A stretch of DNA of 64,000 nt from Streptomyces antnestii (GCF_004005495.1 NZ_RZYA01000022.1:62001-126000), one strand, 5' to 3'. Positions 55,802 to 63,963 are shown, counted from the first letter of the stretch. The notes: generated by a model not told the origin, from the sequence alone. Translations and numbers: made by a program.

Positions 55802-56227
55802 GTGGCGGCAGAACCCACGGTCGGCGCGGGCTCCACCCTCGAACTGGCGCTCCACGGGCCGGATCCGGAGCCCGAACTGGCCGCTCTCCAGCAGGCGCTG
55901 ACGGCCGCGGGGGCCGCCAGTGTCGACCGGGTACGGCTCACGGCGCCCGCCTCCGACCAGCGCGTCGCCGAGCTGGTCCAGGTGTGCACGCTGCTCGTCG
56001 GCGGCGTGGTGGACGTGGTGGCGATCGTCGAGGCGGTGCGCGGCTGGCTCGCCGGGCGCCGGGAGGCGGCGGCGCGGCGGCCCGCGCCGGCCGGGGCGGA
56101 CGACGTGGTCCCGTCCGTCGTCATCACCGTCGGCGACCAGCGCCTGGAGATCACCTATCCGTCGGACCGGGCGCAGAGCGACGCCATCGCGCGCTTTCTC
56201 GACCTGCACCGGCGGGACGGGCGATGA
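55802..56227 (+). CDS. EACC1-like effector-associated protein
   Basis: A 141-residue protein starting at GTG 55802, 5 bases after AGGAGG. The sequence has an alpha/beta start (TLELALHGPDPEPELAALQQ), a central hydrophobic helix (VGGVVDVVAIVEAVRGWLAG), an Ala/Arg-rich linker and a terminal beta element SVVITVGDQRLEITYPSDRA. This layout matches the effector-associated constant component 1 family found beside CHAT or other peptidase effectors in actinobacterial conflict systems. Its stop overlaps the next gene by ATGA, so it is coupled to the CHAT protease. Family assignment is by memory of the pattern. Confidence 0.65.
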   Translation: MAAEPTVGAGSTLELALHGPDPEPELAALQQALTAAGAASVDRVRLTAPASDQRVAELVQVCTLLVGGVVDVVAIVEAVRGWLAGRREAAARRPAPAGADDVVPSVVITVGDQRLEITYPSDRAQSDAIARFLDLHRRDGR

Positions 56228-58218
56228 CCACCCTCGACGTGCGCACCTCGGCGCACGGTCCGGGGCGCACCCAGTACGCGTACGGGCTGAAGTCCGGTGG
56301 CGGGTCCGTGGTGGGGCCGCTGGAGCAGGAGCATGCCGTCGATGTGAGCCAGGACCTGGTCAAGGACCTGTGCAAGGAGATCGACGAGGCGCTCAAGAAC
56401 GCCGATGACGGTGACGCGACGCTCGGCAGAGTGCTCCGGCAGAAGGGGCGGCTTCTCTTCGACTCGCTCTTCCCGCGCTCCGGCGGGCCCGAGATGGTGC
56501 GCCAGCTGAAGGAGTCGACGGGGCCGCTTCTGGTGAGCACCAACGAGTCTTTGGTTCCCTGGGAGTTGCTGCACGACGGGGACAGTTTCCTCGGGCTCGT
56601 GCACGAGCTCGGGCGGCGGTCCGTCGTGAGCCGGCCGGTCGTGGGCGGGCGGGCCTGTACGCAGGTGCGGCGGGCGCTGGTCGTCGGCGACACCCTGGGG
56701 GATCTCGCGTCGGCCCGTGAGGAGACCGAGCGGATCAGCGCCTGGCTCCGGGAGCACGGCGTCACGTGCACGGTCCTCATCGGGCGGGACGCCACCCTGA
56801 CCCGGGTGATCCAAGAGCTGGCCGAGGACGAGGAGCCGTACGACCTCTTCCACTACTCGGGGCATGTGTCCGGGGCCTCCGGGGCGGCCGGGCTCATGGT
56901 GCACAACCGCAAGCTCATCGACATGGACGCGCTGCAGCCGCTGGCCGGGCTCGGGGCGCCGCCCGTCGTGTTCATCAACGGCTGCGCGTCCGCCGAACCC
57001 TCGCTCGAACCGGGTGCCCGCGCCCTCGCCGAGGCCTCGCTCACCATGAGCGCCTGCATGTCCTTCATGGTCATGGGCGCGAAGACGGTGGTCGGTACGC
57101 GGACGCCGGTCGGGGACGCGAGCGCGCTGCGCTTCGCCGAGGCCTTCTACGGGCAGCTCCAGGACCAGATCACGGCCGGCGCCGCGATGCGGCAGGCGCG
57201 GGCCGACCTGGAGCGGCGGGCGGACTGGGCCTGGGCGTCGTTCGTGCTCTACGGGGATCCCGAGGTGCGGATCTCGACCGCGGCCGCCGACGTCGCCGCG
57301 CCGCTCCCGCCCGCGCCGGAGCGCCCCGAGTTCACGCCCGAGGCAGCCGAACTGCTGCGCAGGACCAGGAAGTTCGCGGCCGTACGGGGACTCGTGACCT
57401 CGGTCGACCTGCTGATGGCTCTCCTCGAGGACGACGAGGTGCGGGAGCGGGCCGCCGGGCGCATCGGCGCCCAGCGCATGGACCTGCTCGCCAAGGTGCT
57501 ACGGGAACTGCAGGGGCAGCGGCCGAGCGACTCGACCCAGGTGGGCACGAGCAGCGCCTCGCTCGCCTCCGTGAACGGGCACGGGCACGGGCACGGCAAG
57601 CGGATCGCGCTCTCCGACACGGTGACCCGGGTCCTCGACGGGGCCGAGGCGCGGGCGCAGGAGGCCGGCCGGGACATCGGCGTCGACGACATCTCGCTGG
57701 CGTTCCTCGCGACCGGCGGCGGCAGCTGCGCCGAGCTGCTCCAGCTCTTCGGGGTCGCGCCCGAGCGGCTGCTGCTGCCGGGCGCCGACGCGCCGGCGCC
57801 CGGCGACGACGAGCGGGTGGACATCGCGGCGCTCGACCCCCGCGCGGCCGCCGCCGTGCAGTGCGCCCGGCTCCTCGCGTCGGTGCAGCGCAAGAAGATC
57901 AGCACGTACATGATGCTGCGCGCGTTCGGGATCGTCGGGAGTGAGGCGCTGCGGGGGGCGCTCGCCGCGCAGGGGGACGACGGCGCCGCCGCGTTCCGGA
58001 AGCTGGCCGGGCTCGGGAGTCCCCGGCCCGGGGAGTTCTCGTCGCGGACCCTCGGCAAGGTCCAGGAGGTGTGCCGGGACGCGCAGGAGCCCGTCGGCGA
58101 GCAGGAGTTGCTGATCGCGCTGCTCACCGACGAGGACTCCACGGCCCGGACGATGCTGCGGCGCCTGGGGGTGGCGCCGGAGCTGGTCATTCAGTCGTTG
58201 CAGGCTCCTTCTCCGTGA
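56224..58218 (+). CDS. CHAT-domain caspase-like protease with C-terminal Clp-N repeats
   Basis: A 664-residue protein; ATG 56224 overlaps the EACC1-like stop. After an N-terminal helical part, residues about 70-350 form a CHAT domain: STNESLVPWELLHDGDSFLG, YDLFHYSGHVSGASG with catalytic His214, and VVFINGCASAEPSLE with Cys254, 40 residues apart as in caspase-like enzymes. From about 370, four helical repeats follow (near 370-440, 460-525, 538-600 and 605-660) resembling ClpA/ClpB N-terminal domains, separated by a GHGHGHG linker. A role in regulated proteolysis of a target bound by the repeats is inferred. The 3' end overlaps the convergent gene by 32 bases. Confidence 0.85.
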   Translation: MTTLDVRTSAHGPGRTQYAYGLKSGGGSVVGPLEQEHAVDVSQDLVKDLCKEIDEALKNADDGDATLGRVLRQKGRLLFDSLFPRSGGPEMVRQLKESTGPLLVSTNESLVPWELLHDGDSFLGLVHELGRRSVVSRPVVGGRACTQVRRALVVGDTLGDLASAREETERISAWLREHGVTCTVLIGRDATLTRVIQELAEDEEPYDLFHYSGHVSGASGAAGLMVHNRKLIDMDALQPLAGLGAPPVVFINGCASAEPSLEPGARALAEASLTMSACMSFMVMGAKTVVGTRTPVGDASALRFAEAFYGQLQDQITAGAAMRQARADLERRADWAWASFVLYGDPEVRISTAAADVAAPLPPAPERPEFTPEAAELLRRTRKFAAVRGLVTSVDLLMALLEDDEVRERAAGRIGAQRMDLLAKVLRELQGQRPSDSTQVGTSSASLASVNGHGHGHGKRIALSDTVTRVLDGAEARAQEAGRDIGVDDISLAFLATGGGSCAELLQLFGVAPERLLLPGADAPAPGDDERVDIAALDPRAAAAVQCARLLASVQRKKISTYMMLRAFGIVGSEALRGALAAQGDDGAAAFRKLAGLGSPRPGEFSSRTLGKVQEVCRDAQEPVGEQELLIALLTDEDSTARTMLRRLGVAPELVIQSLQAPSP

Positions 58219-58654
58219 AATCAGTGGGCTCCGGGGGCTCCGGGGGCTCCGTGGGCTCCGTGTGCTCCGTGTTCGGGGGCTCCGTTCCGGACTCCAGGTG
58301 GGCCAGGCCCTTCAGCGCCGTCGCGTCGCCGGGCCTGCGGACGAGGACCTGACGCCAGTGGTGACGGGCCTCGTCCGGGTCGTCCAGGAGGAGACAGGCG
58401 AGGGCCAGGGCGCTGCGCGCCTCGGCGTCGCCCGGGCACCAGTGGACGACGGCGGCGAAGTGGTCACGCGCGATGGTCGTGCGGCCCGACCTGGCCGCTT
58501 CCAGGCCGTCGTTGAAGAGTTGCGCGGGGTGGGCGCGCAGGCGGGCCCAGGCGCGCAGGGGCGTGCCGCAGGACTGACAGGTCTCCGCCGTGGCCGTGTT
58601 GGCGGCCCGGCAGCGCGGCAAGGGGCAGGCGAGGCGGCCCGGGTCCGGCGTCAC
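58187..58654 (-). CDS. Zinc-ribbon plus TPR-like protein
   Basis: From GTG 58654 the protein has 155 residues. Two cysteine pairs (ACPLPRC, TCQSCGTPL) form a probable zinc ribbon at the N-terminus, then two TPR-like helical hairpins (AQLFNDGLEAARSG, RDHFAAVVHWCPGDAEARSA, LDDPDEARHHWRQVLVRRPG) and a repetitive Glu/Pro/Thr tail EPTEPPEPPEP. The start overlaps the stop of the last of three 10-codon frames within a 32-bp tandem repeat; an in-frame ATG at 58708 inside the repeat is an alternative. It ends the Hsp70 operon and overlaps the CHAT gene tail-to-tail. Confidence 0.7.
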   Translation of the reverse strand: MTPDPGRLACPLPRCRAANTATAETCQSCGTPLRAWARLRAHPAQLFNDGLEAARSGRTTIARDHFAAVVHWCPGDAEARSALALACLLLDDPDEARHHWRQVLVRRPGDATALKGLAHLESGTEPPNTEHTEPTEPPEPPEPTDFTEKEPATTE

Positions 58655-58767
58655 AGGGTCCCCCTCGGCGTCGCATCGGACATCACAGGCTCCCCCTCGG
58701 CGTCGCATCGGACATCACAGGCTCCCCCTCGGCGTCGCATCGGACATCACAGGCTCCCCCTCGGCGT
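58651..58767 (-). repeat. 32-bp tandem repeat producing coupled mini reading frames
   Basis: Three full 32-base copies (starting at 58651, 58683 and 58715) and a 21-base partial fourth, with one base difference in the first. On the minus strand each copy contains GAGGGGGAGCC and the overlap CTGTGATG. Reading from the Hsp70 stop (TGA, 58749-58747) gives ATG frames MSDATPRGSL, MSDATPRGSL and MSDATPRGTL, each ending in a TGA that overlaps the next start. The last TGA overlaps the GTG of the zinc-ribbon gene. Confidence 0.9.
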
Positions 58768-61386
58768 ACGGGACCCGGCCTCGTCGAGGGGGATGCCGGT
58801 GGCCTCGTTCGTGGTGCCGAGCAGGATCTGGGCGAGCTGGCGCAGGCGCGCGACCAGCTTGCCGGCCTCCTGGACCACCTGGTCCGGGTTGGTCGCGAGG
58901 AGCGGTACGAGCTGTTCGAGGCGGCCCTTGACGGTGGCCAGGTCGCTCTCCTCCGAGGCCCTGCGGCGGGCGACGGCGACCCGGCTCAGCTGCTCCACCT
59001 GCTGGAACCCGAAGCGCAGCAGGCTCTCGGCGCGGTCCTGCGCGGAGGGCTCCCCGCCGCCCGAGGAGGAGCGCAGCAGGCCCCGCAGATAGGTGAAGTG
59101 GCCCTGGAGCTGGGCGATCGCCTCGCCGTACCGGCGCTGGTCCCCGGCGGCGTGGGCGCGTTCGCCCTCGGTGCGCTGGGCCTCGATGGCGCGGCTCACC
59201 TCGGCGCCGTCGAACGGCTTGCCCCCGGCCGGGCCCTCCTCGCTCAGGTGGGCGTGCAGGCGCTGGCAGTCCTCGACGAGGGAGTCGAACTCCCGCTTGG
59301 GCGGGCGCAGTTCCTGGTCGGTCTCGCCCAGGCCTGCCACGATCTCCTCCAGTTCGCGGAACTCGTGGACCGCCGCGGAGACGTCGCCCCGGTCGCGGGC
59401 CGCCTCGAAGGCGCGCCGGGCGGTGGTCCACTTGACCCGGACCACGTTCTGCGGGCCCGCCGCCAGATAGCCGACGTTCTCCTCGAAGCGGTGGTAGAGC
59501 GCCTCGACCACGGGCGCCTCGGGCATCGGCGGGTCCACCGGCACTTCGAGCAGGGCGTCGAAGGTGGTGCCCTCACCGATGGAGCCCTGGACGGTGATGG
59601 ACATGTTCTCCTGCATGGCCACGTTCATCCGGATCGCCGTTCCGCGCGGCGTCGACGAGGGGACCGTCACCTTGATCACCTGGATGGGCACCGCCTGCTG
59701 GAACAGGCGCAGTTCCACCTGTTCCTTGCCGGGATGTCCGAAGTCGTAGTCGGTCGCGAAGGGCAACTGCTGCATGGCCGGGACCAGTTCACGGCGGCCG
59801 GTGCGTCCGTCGCCCTTGTCCACCTCCAGGAGGATCGCCTTGGAGTTGATGGCCGCTCCGCCGGTACCACCGTCGGGCGGCAGCTCGCCGGTGCTGTGGG
59901 CGAGTGCGCGGCCCGCCGTGGCGACCAGGTCGCCCTCGGCGTCGTACACCTCGAAGGTGAGCAGGCTCTCCGCGTCCGGCTGGACCGGGATCTGGGCGAA
60001 GGCGAACGCGCCCTCCTCGGAGAGGTCCGCCTGGTCCTCGAAGCCCGCGGTGGTGAGGCGGACGTAGCCACCGGTGAGGTCGACGCCACCGGTGAGCACC
60101 TGCACGGAACCGCCGACGTGGGTGGCCGCGGAGCCCGTGGTGGCGCTGCCGCGGAACGAGACGCGGACGGTGCGGTCCTCGTCGTAGACGGCGAGGCCGC
60201 CGACGGCCGCCGCGCGGACCGCCGCTCCCAGGGCGACGGCCGTGTCGGCGTGGTCGCAGACCGGGGCCTCGCAGGCCGCGCGGACCTGGCGGGCGGAGCC
60301 GGGCGCGGGGTTCGCGCACAGCTCCTGCGTCACCATCTCCCTCACCAGCGGCATATGGGTGGAGCCGCCCGCCAGGATGATGTGGTCGACGTCGGCGAGG
60401 GTGATCCCGGCCCGGTCCTCGGCGCGGCGCAGCGCCTCGTCGCAGTACGCGAAGGTCCGCTCGATCAACGGGCGGGCGATGTCGTCGAGTTCGGGACGCT
60501 CCAGGAGCGCGTCGATGACCACCGGCCGCTTCTCCTGGTCGGTGAGCCGCCCGGTGTCGCGCAGCATGTAGTCGGGCTGGTCCGTGAGGGCCTTCTTGGC
60601 GCCCTCCGCGAGGATCTTCAGCTGGCTGAAGCGGAGCCGGTCCTCCGGGTCGTTCTCCGGGTCGAGGTCGAGGGCGTACCCGTCCGCCTGGAGCATCTTC
60701 TGGAGGTGGCGGGCGAACGCCTCGTCGATGTCATCGCCGCCGAGGCGGTTGTTGCCGCTGATGCCGAGCACCTCGAACGTGCCCGCGGTGCAGCGCAGGA
60801 CGCTGACGTCGAAGGTGCCGCCGCCGAGGTCGTACACGAGGAACGTGCCGTCGCGGGTGGCGGTGCGCCAGCAGTAGTGGCTGGCGGCGGCGGTCGGCTC
60901 GTGGAGCAGGCCGAGGACTTCGAGCCCGGCCTCCTCCGCGGCCTTGCGGGTGGCGTCGATCTGCGGCTGGTCGAAGTACGCCGGCACGGTCACCACGGCG
61001 CGGTCCACGATCCAGCGGACGTCCGGGCTGTCGAACGCCGCCACGTCCGTCTCGATCCGGCGCTTCATCTCGGCCAGGATCGCGGCCGAGACCTGCGCCG
61101 GGGTGTACTCCTCGCCGGCCAGGTCGACCGTCGTACGGCTGCCCATCAGACGCTTCACCGACGTGACCGGCTCCGGGCTGCTGCCCTTGCGGGCGAACGC
61201 CTTGCGGCCCACGACGAGTTCACCGCCGGCCGGGCTGCGCCAGACGCAGCTGGGCGTCGTGTACGACTTCGAGACCGGATCGCGGTGGATCACGATCTCG
61301 CTGTCGGCGGGGTTCATGACGGCTACCGCGCTGTTGGTCGTGCCGAGGTCGATGCCTACGGCCTTGCTGACGATCTGCTGGCTCAT
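58747..61386 (-). CDS. Hsp70 (DnaK-like) family protein
   Basis: An 879-residue Hsp70 homologue, longer and more divergent than DnaK. The ATPase domain has SKAVGIDLGTTNSAVAVMNP (residues 7-26), DLGGGTFDVSVLR from residue 186 and ILAGGSTHMPLVREMV. The substrate-binding part begins near residue 400, and the C-terminal third is a long helical region with EFRELEEIVAGLG and Arg/Glu-rich helices. It is flanked by GrpE-like, J-like and TPR genes, so it is probably a dedicated chaperone of this locus rather than the housekeeping DnaK. Start at ATG 61386. Its end lies in the 32-bp repeat. Confidence 0.88.
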   Translation of the reverse strand: MSQQIVSKAVGIDLGTTNSAVAVMNPADSEIVIHRDPVSKSYTTPSCVWRSPAGGELVVGRKAFARKGSSPEPVTSVKRLMGSRTTVDLAGEEYTPAQVSAAILAEMKRRIETDVAAFDSPDVRWIVDRAVVTVPAYFDQPQIDATRKAAEEAGLEVLGLLHEPTAAASHYCWRTATRDGTFLVYDLGGGTFDVSVLRCTAGTFEVLGISGNNRLGGDDIDEAFARHLQKMLQADGYALDLDPENDPEDRLRFSQLKILAEGAKKALTDQPDYMLRDTGRLTDQEKRPVVIDALLERPELDDIARPLIERTFAYCDEALRRAEDRAGITLADVDHIILAGGSTHMPLVREMVTQELCANPAPGSARQVRAACEAPVCDHADTAVALGAAVRAAAVGGLAVYDEDRTVRVSFRGSATTGSAATHVGGSVQVLTGGVDLTGGYVRLTTAGFEDQADLSEEGAFAFAQIPVQPDAESLLTFEVYDAEGDLVATAGRALAHSTGELPPDGGTGGAAINSKAILLEVDKGDGRTGRRELVPAMQQLPFATDYDFGHPGKEQVELRLFQQAVPIQVIKVTVPSSTPRGTAIRMNVAMQENMSITVQGSIGEGTTFDALLEVPVDPPMPEAPVVEALYHRFEENVGYLAAGPQNVVRVKWTTARRAFEAARDRGDVSAAVHEFRELEEIVAGLGETDQELRPPKREFDSLVEDCQRLHAHLSEEGPAGGKPFDGAEVSRAIEAQRTEGERAHAAGDQRRYGEAIAQLQGHFTYLRGLLRSSSGGGEPSAQDRAESLLRFGFQQVEQLSRVAVARRRASEESDLATVKGRLEQLVPLLATNPDQVVQEAGKLVARLRQLAQILLGTTNEATGIPLDEAGSRTPRGSL

Positions 61387-61407
61387 GTGGGGTGACCGCT
61401 CCTTCTG

Positions 61408-61977
61408 TCAGGCGTCCGCGGGGTCTTCGGCGTTTTCGGATACGGGGTTCTGCGCCGGCGCGCCCATGACGACCTGCGCGAAGCGCACCACGGCGCCCTC
61501 GTGGAACACCGCGCACTCGTTCGTCTCCGCCACCACCTCGGCGTCGAAGTCCGGGCTCTGCCGCCAGTGCACCGGGTCCGCCCAGTCCAGGACGTCGTCG
61601 GCGGGAAGGCCGAGCGGGTCGCGCACCTCCACCCCGGCGCCGCGCAGCAGGTCGAGCATCCGGTCCTTCACGTTCCTCAGCTCGCGGTGCCGCAGCTGTT
61701 CGCCGACGGCCGCGAGCGGCTCCTCGGACCGGGTGACCTGCTGCTCCAACGTGCCGACGAGCGCGGCCAGTTCGAAGAGCGTCGCGTGGACCCGGGTCGC
61801 CGCCGCGGCGGAGGCGCCGCGGGCCACGGCGAGGTCCTCGTGGCGGCGCTGGAGTACGCCGGCCAGCTCGGCCTCGGGCGCGGTGGTCGCGCCATGGACC
61901 TCCGGGACGGGGCGCTCGGCGAAGTCGTCCCAGGTGGGTAGCCCTGTCGCGGGAGACGGTTCAGCCGAAGAGGACAT
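61408..61977 (-). CDS. GrpE-like nucleotide exchange protein
   Basis: A 189-residue protein with a long helical stretch (about 45-115, including ELAALVGTLEQQVTRSEEPL) and a C-terminal beta-like part GVEVRDPLGLPADDVLDWAD, TNECAVFHEGAVVRFAQVVM, similar to the dimerisation helix and beta domain of GrpE. In GrpE these parts bind the Hsp70 ATPase domain and release ADP. Its start overlaps the J-like stop by 17 bases and it is followed by Hsp70 after 21 bases. The assignment is by remote resemblance, supported by the context. Confidence 0.65.
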   Translation of the reverse strand: MSSSAEPSPATGLPTWDDFAERPVPEVHGATTAPEAELAGVLQRRHEDLAVARGASAAAATRVHATLFELAALVGTLEQQVTRSEEPLAAVGEQLRHRELRNVKDRMLDLLRGAGVEVRDPLGLPADDVLDWADPVHWRQSPDFDAEVVAETNECAVFHEGAVVRFAQVVMGAPAQNPVSENAEDPADA

Positions 61978-62485
61978 CGCGCACCTCCAGTTCCCGCTCC
62001 GGGTCCTGGGCGAGGGCAGCCGCCGGGGACGTGCCCAGGGCCCAGCCCGCCCCCGCGACGGGCGCCTGCGCGAGGGCCCGGACGGTACGGCGCAGCGCCC
62101 CGGGCAGGTCGAAGTCGCCGGGGCGCAGCTGCCGGCCGCCGAGGTCCGCCGGGTAGGTACGGTGGGCGCGGGCGAAGGCGGTCCAGCGGCGGTCGCGGTA
62201 GTCGGTGCCGGGCGGCTCGGTCACCTCGTACCGCAGCCGGGTGCGGGGATTGCGGATGAGTTCGCGCATCGCCCAGTCGTAGAGGTCGCGGTCCTGTGCG
62301 GTGGACGCGGTCTGGATGCCTTCCTCGGCCCGTTCGACGATCTGCGCCTCGGTGGCGTCGACGGGGAGTCCGAGTACGTGGAAGGGGTTGGGCCGGCTCT
62401 TCGCCGAGGTGGGTGACGCTGGTGACGTGGATGAGGTCGGTGAGGCGGGTGAGGTCGGTGACGCGGGTGACGCTGGTGTCGTCAT
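61961..62485 (-). CDS. J-like cochaperone without a canonical HPD
   Basis: A 174-residue protein. The first 30 residues are a Thr/Pro/Ala/Ser repeat (TPASPASPTSPASPTSSTSP). NPFHVLGLPVDATEAQIVER then resembles helices I-II of a J domain, and the helix III-like LYDWAMRELIRNPRTRLRYE follows, but the loop between has IQTASTAQDRD instead of HPD. It lies between the TPR gene (ATGA overlap) and the GrpE-like gene. I infer a specialised adaptor for the neighbouring Hsp70; activation of ATPase by the usual HPD contact is not expected. Confidence 0.6.
   Translation of the reverse strand: MTTPASPASPTSPASPTSSTSPASPTSAKSRPNPFHVLGLPVDATEAQIVERAEEGIQTASTAQDRDLYDWAMRELIRNPRTRLRYEVTEPPGTDYRDRRWTAFARAHRTYPADLGGRQLRPGDFDLPGALRRTVRALAQAPVAGAGWALGTSPAAALAQDPERELEVRDVLFG
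62405..62478. repeat. Short tandem repeat encoding the J-like N-terminus
   Basis: GGTGACG, GGTGAGG and related 6- to 9-base units recur about eight times, encoding the Thr/Ser/Pro/Ala repeat at the start of the J-like protein. Prone to slippage; length may vary among strains. Confidence 0.7.
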
Positions 62486-63963
62486 GAGCGCAGCCTTCGC
62501 AGGATGTCTTCGATTCGGGTGATGTTGTCCCGGGTCGCGGCGTCCGGGGAGATCCTCTCCGCCCGCCGCAACAGGTTGATGGCGGCCTGCAGTTCACCCT
62601 CCATGGCGTTGGGGCCGATACGGACCGAGCGTTCGACGCTGCTCAGCGCGGCGTTGCTCATGGCCACCGCGCGGTTGTTCATCCCGGTGGCGACGGCACG
62701 GAGCGCCTTGGCGGCCTCCTCGCGCATCTTGGGGTCGTCGCCGGAGGCGGCCACGCGCTCCGCGTCGCGCACCGAGCGTTCCGCCTCGTCGAGCCGCTCG
62801 GCGTCGAGCAGCACGTAGCCCTGGTTGATCAGGGTGCTGGCGCGGAGGCGGTCGAGGGTCCTCGCCGTCCCGTCGTCGCGCGGGACGCGGTCCAGCTCGA
62901 CGAGGGCCTGGGGGTAGCGGCGCGCCTTGATATGCGCGAGCGCGGCGCTGAACAGGGCGTCCCGGCGGTACTGCGCGAGGAGTTGGGTGGCGTTGGTGTT
63001 GGCCGGGTTCCACTCCAGGGCCAGTTCGAAGTATCCGACGGCCTTGGTGGCGTCCGGGTCGAGGAGTCCGCGGTCCACGTAGTGCGTGGCGAGGAGCTGG
63101 TTCTCGCGCAGGTGCGGGCGGCCCTTGACGGCGCTTCGCGCGAGCAGTTCCGCGAAGCGCACGGCCCGGGTGACGACGGAGCGCATCGCGTCCCGGTCGT
63201 CCAGCTCGTAGTGGCAGTTCTGCCACTGGTTGTGCCAGGTGAGAAGGGTGCACAGGACGCCGGTGTCCGCGAACCCGTGGTCGACGGCGGTCGCCAGGCT
63301 TTCGATGCCCGCCTCGTAGTCCTTGTCCATGCCGTCCGGCAGGGCGCTGATCCGCTCGGGGTCCTCGGCCAGGCGCTCCGCCGCGAGAACCAGGTCCGCC
63401 GACCAGTCGTCGAGCAGCGCGCCCGCGCTGGCCGCGATCCCGGCGAAGAGTGCGTCGTCGACGCCGGGCAGCACCCCGGCCAGCGGCCCCTCCGCGAGCA
63501 GGGTGCGTGTGACGTCGGAGCCCTGGCGCAGCGCGGTCAGGCAGTTCAGGTGCAGGCGGGCCTGGTCCTCCCGGTGTTCGGCGAGGGCGCGGGCGCCGTG
63601 GCCGCGGTGCAGGGTCAGCAGCTCGTCGGTCAGGGACGTCCGCAGATACGCGGCCTCGGGAGCCGTCGCCGCGTCGGAGGGTGCGCCGTCGGAGCCGGCG
63701 CGCCCGTCGAACGCTTCCGCTTCCCAGAACGCCGGGTGGCACAGCAGCAGCGCCCACAGGACGGTCGCCGTGACCAGGTCCTCGTCGGCGGATCCCGTAC
63801 GGGCCAGCTTCGCCAGGGCCTCTTCCCGGTAGACCACGGCCAGCGAGTGCAGTACGCGGATGTCGCCGCGGGCCGCCCTCCCCGCGAAGAACCGGGTCAG
63901 CTGCGCCCCTATGAGCTCCGTCCGCTCCGTCGCCAGCGCCTCCCACACGGGATGCCCGGCCAT
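62482..63963 (-). CDS. TPR-rich protein of the chaperone locus
   Basis: A 493-residue helical protein; ATG 63963 with GGAGA six bases upstream, just inside the right window edge, where a preceding gene may overlap. TPR-like segments are clearest in the C-terminal half: AVGYFELALEWNPANTNATQ, AALAHIKARRYPQALVELDR, GYVLLDAERLDEAERSVRDA and LQAAINLLRRAERISPDAAT. The N-terminal half is a helical domain without a motif I know. Its stop overlaps the J-like start (ATGA). It likely presents clients or partners to the Hsp70 system. Confidence 0.75.
   Translation of the reverse strand: MAGHPVWEALATERTELIGAQLTRFFAGRAARGDIRVLHSLAVVYREEALAKLARTGSADEDLVTATVLWALLLCHPAFWEAEAFDGRAGSDGAPSDAATAPEAAYLRTSLTDELLTLHRGHGARALAEHREDQARLHLNCLTALRQGSDVTRTLLAEGPLAGVLPGVDDALFAGIAASAGALLDDWSADLVLAAERLAEDPERISALPDGMDKDYEAGIESLATAVDHGFADTGVLCTLLTWHNQWQNCHYELDDRDAMRSVVTRAVRFAELLARSAVKGRPHLRENQLLATHYVDRGLLDPDATKAVGYFELALEWNPANTNATQLLAQYRRDALFSAALAHIKARRYPQALVELDRVPRDDGTARTLDRLRASTLINQGYVLLDAERLDEAERSVRDAERVAASGDDPKMREEAAKALRAVATGMNNRAVAMSNAALSSVERSVRIGPNAMEGELQAAINLLRRAERISPDAATRDNITRIEDILRRLRS

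Noticed and set aside
55759..56223. Longer version of the CHAT protein starting at 55759
   Set aside because: The extra 155 codons read through the EACC1-like gene in another frame and are Arg/Gly/Ala-rich noise; the ATG at 56224 with an ATGA overlap is the natural start.
58655..58708. Extended start of the zinc-ribbon-TPR protein within the tandem repeat
   Set aside because: It would translate the repeat in a different frame (MRRRGGACDV...). The GTG at 58654, coupled to the last mini frame, fits better, though the ATG at 58708 cannot be fully excluded without N-terminal data.
58651..58767. CRISPR-like array
   Set aside because: The units are directly adjacent with no spacers and one shared sequence, so this is a simple tandem duplication and not a repeat-spacer array.
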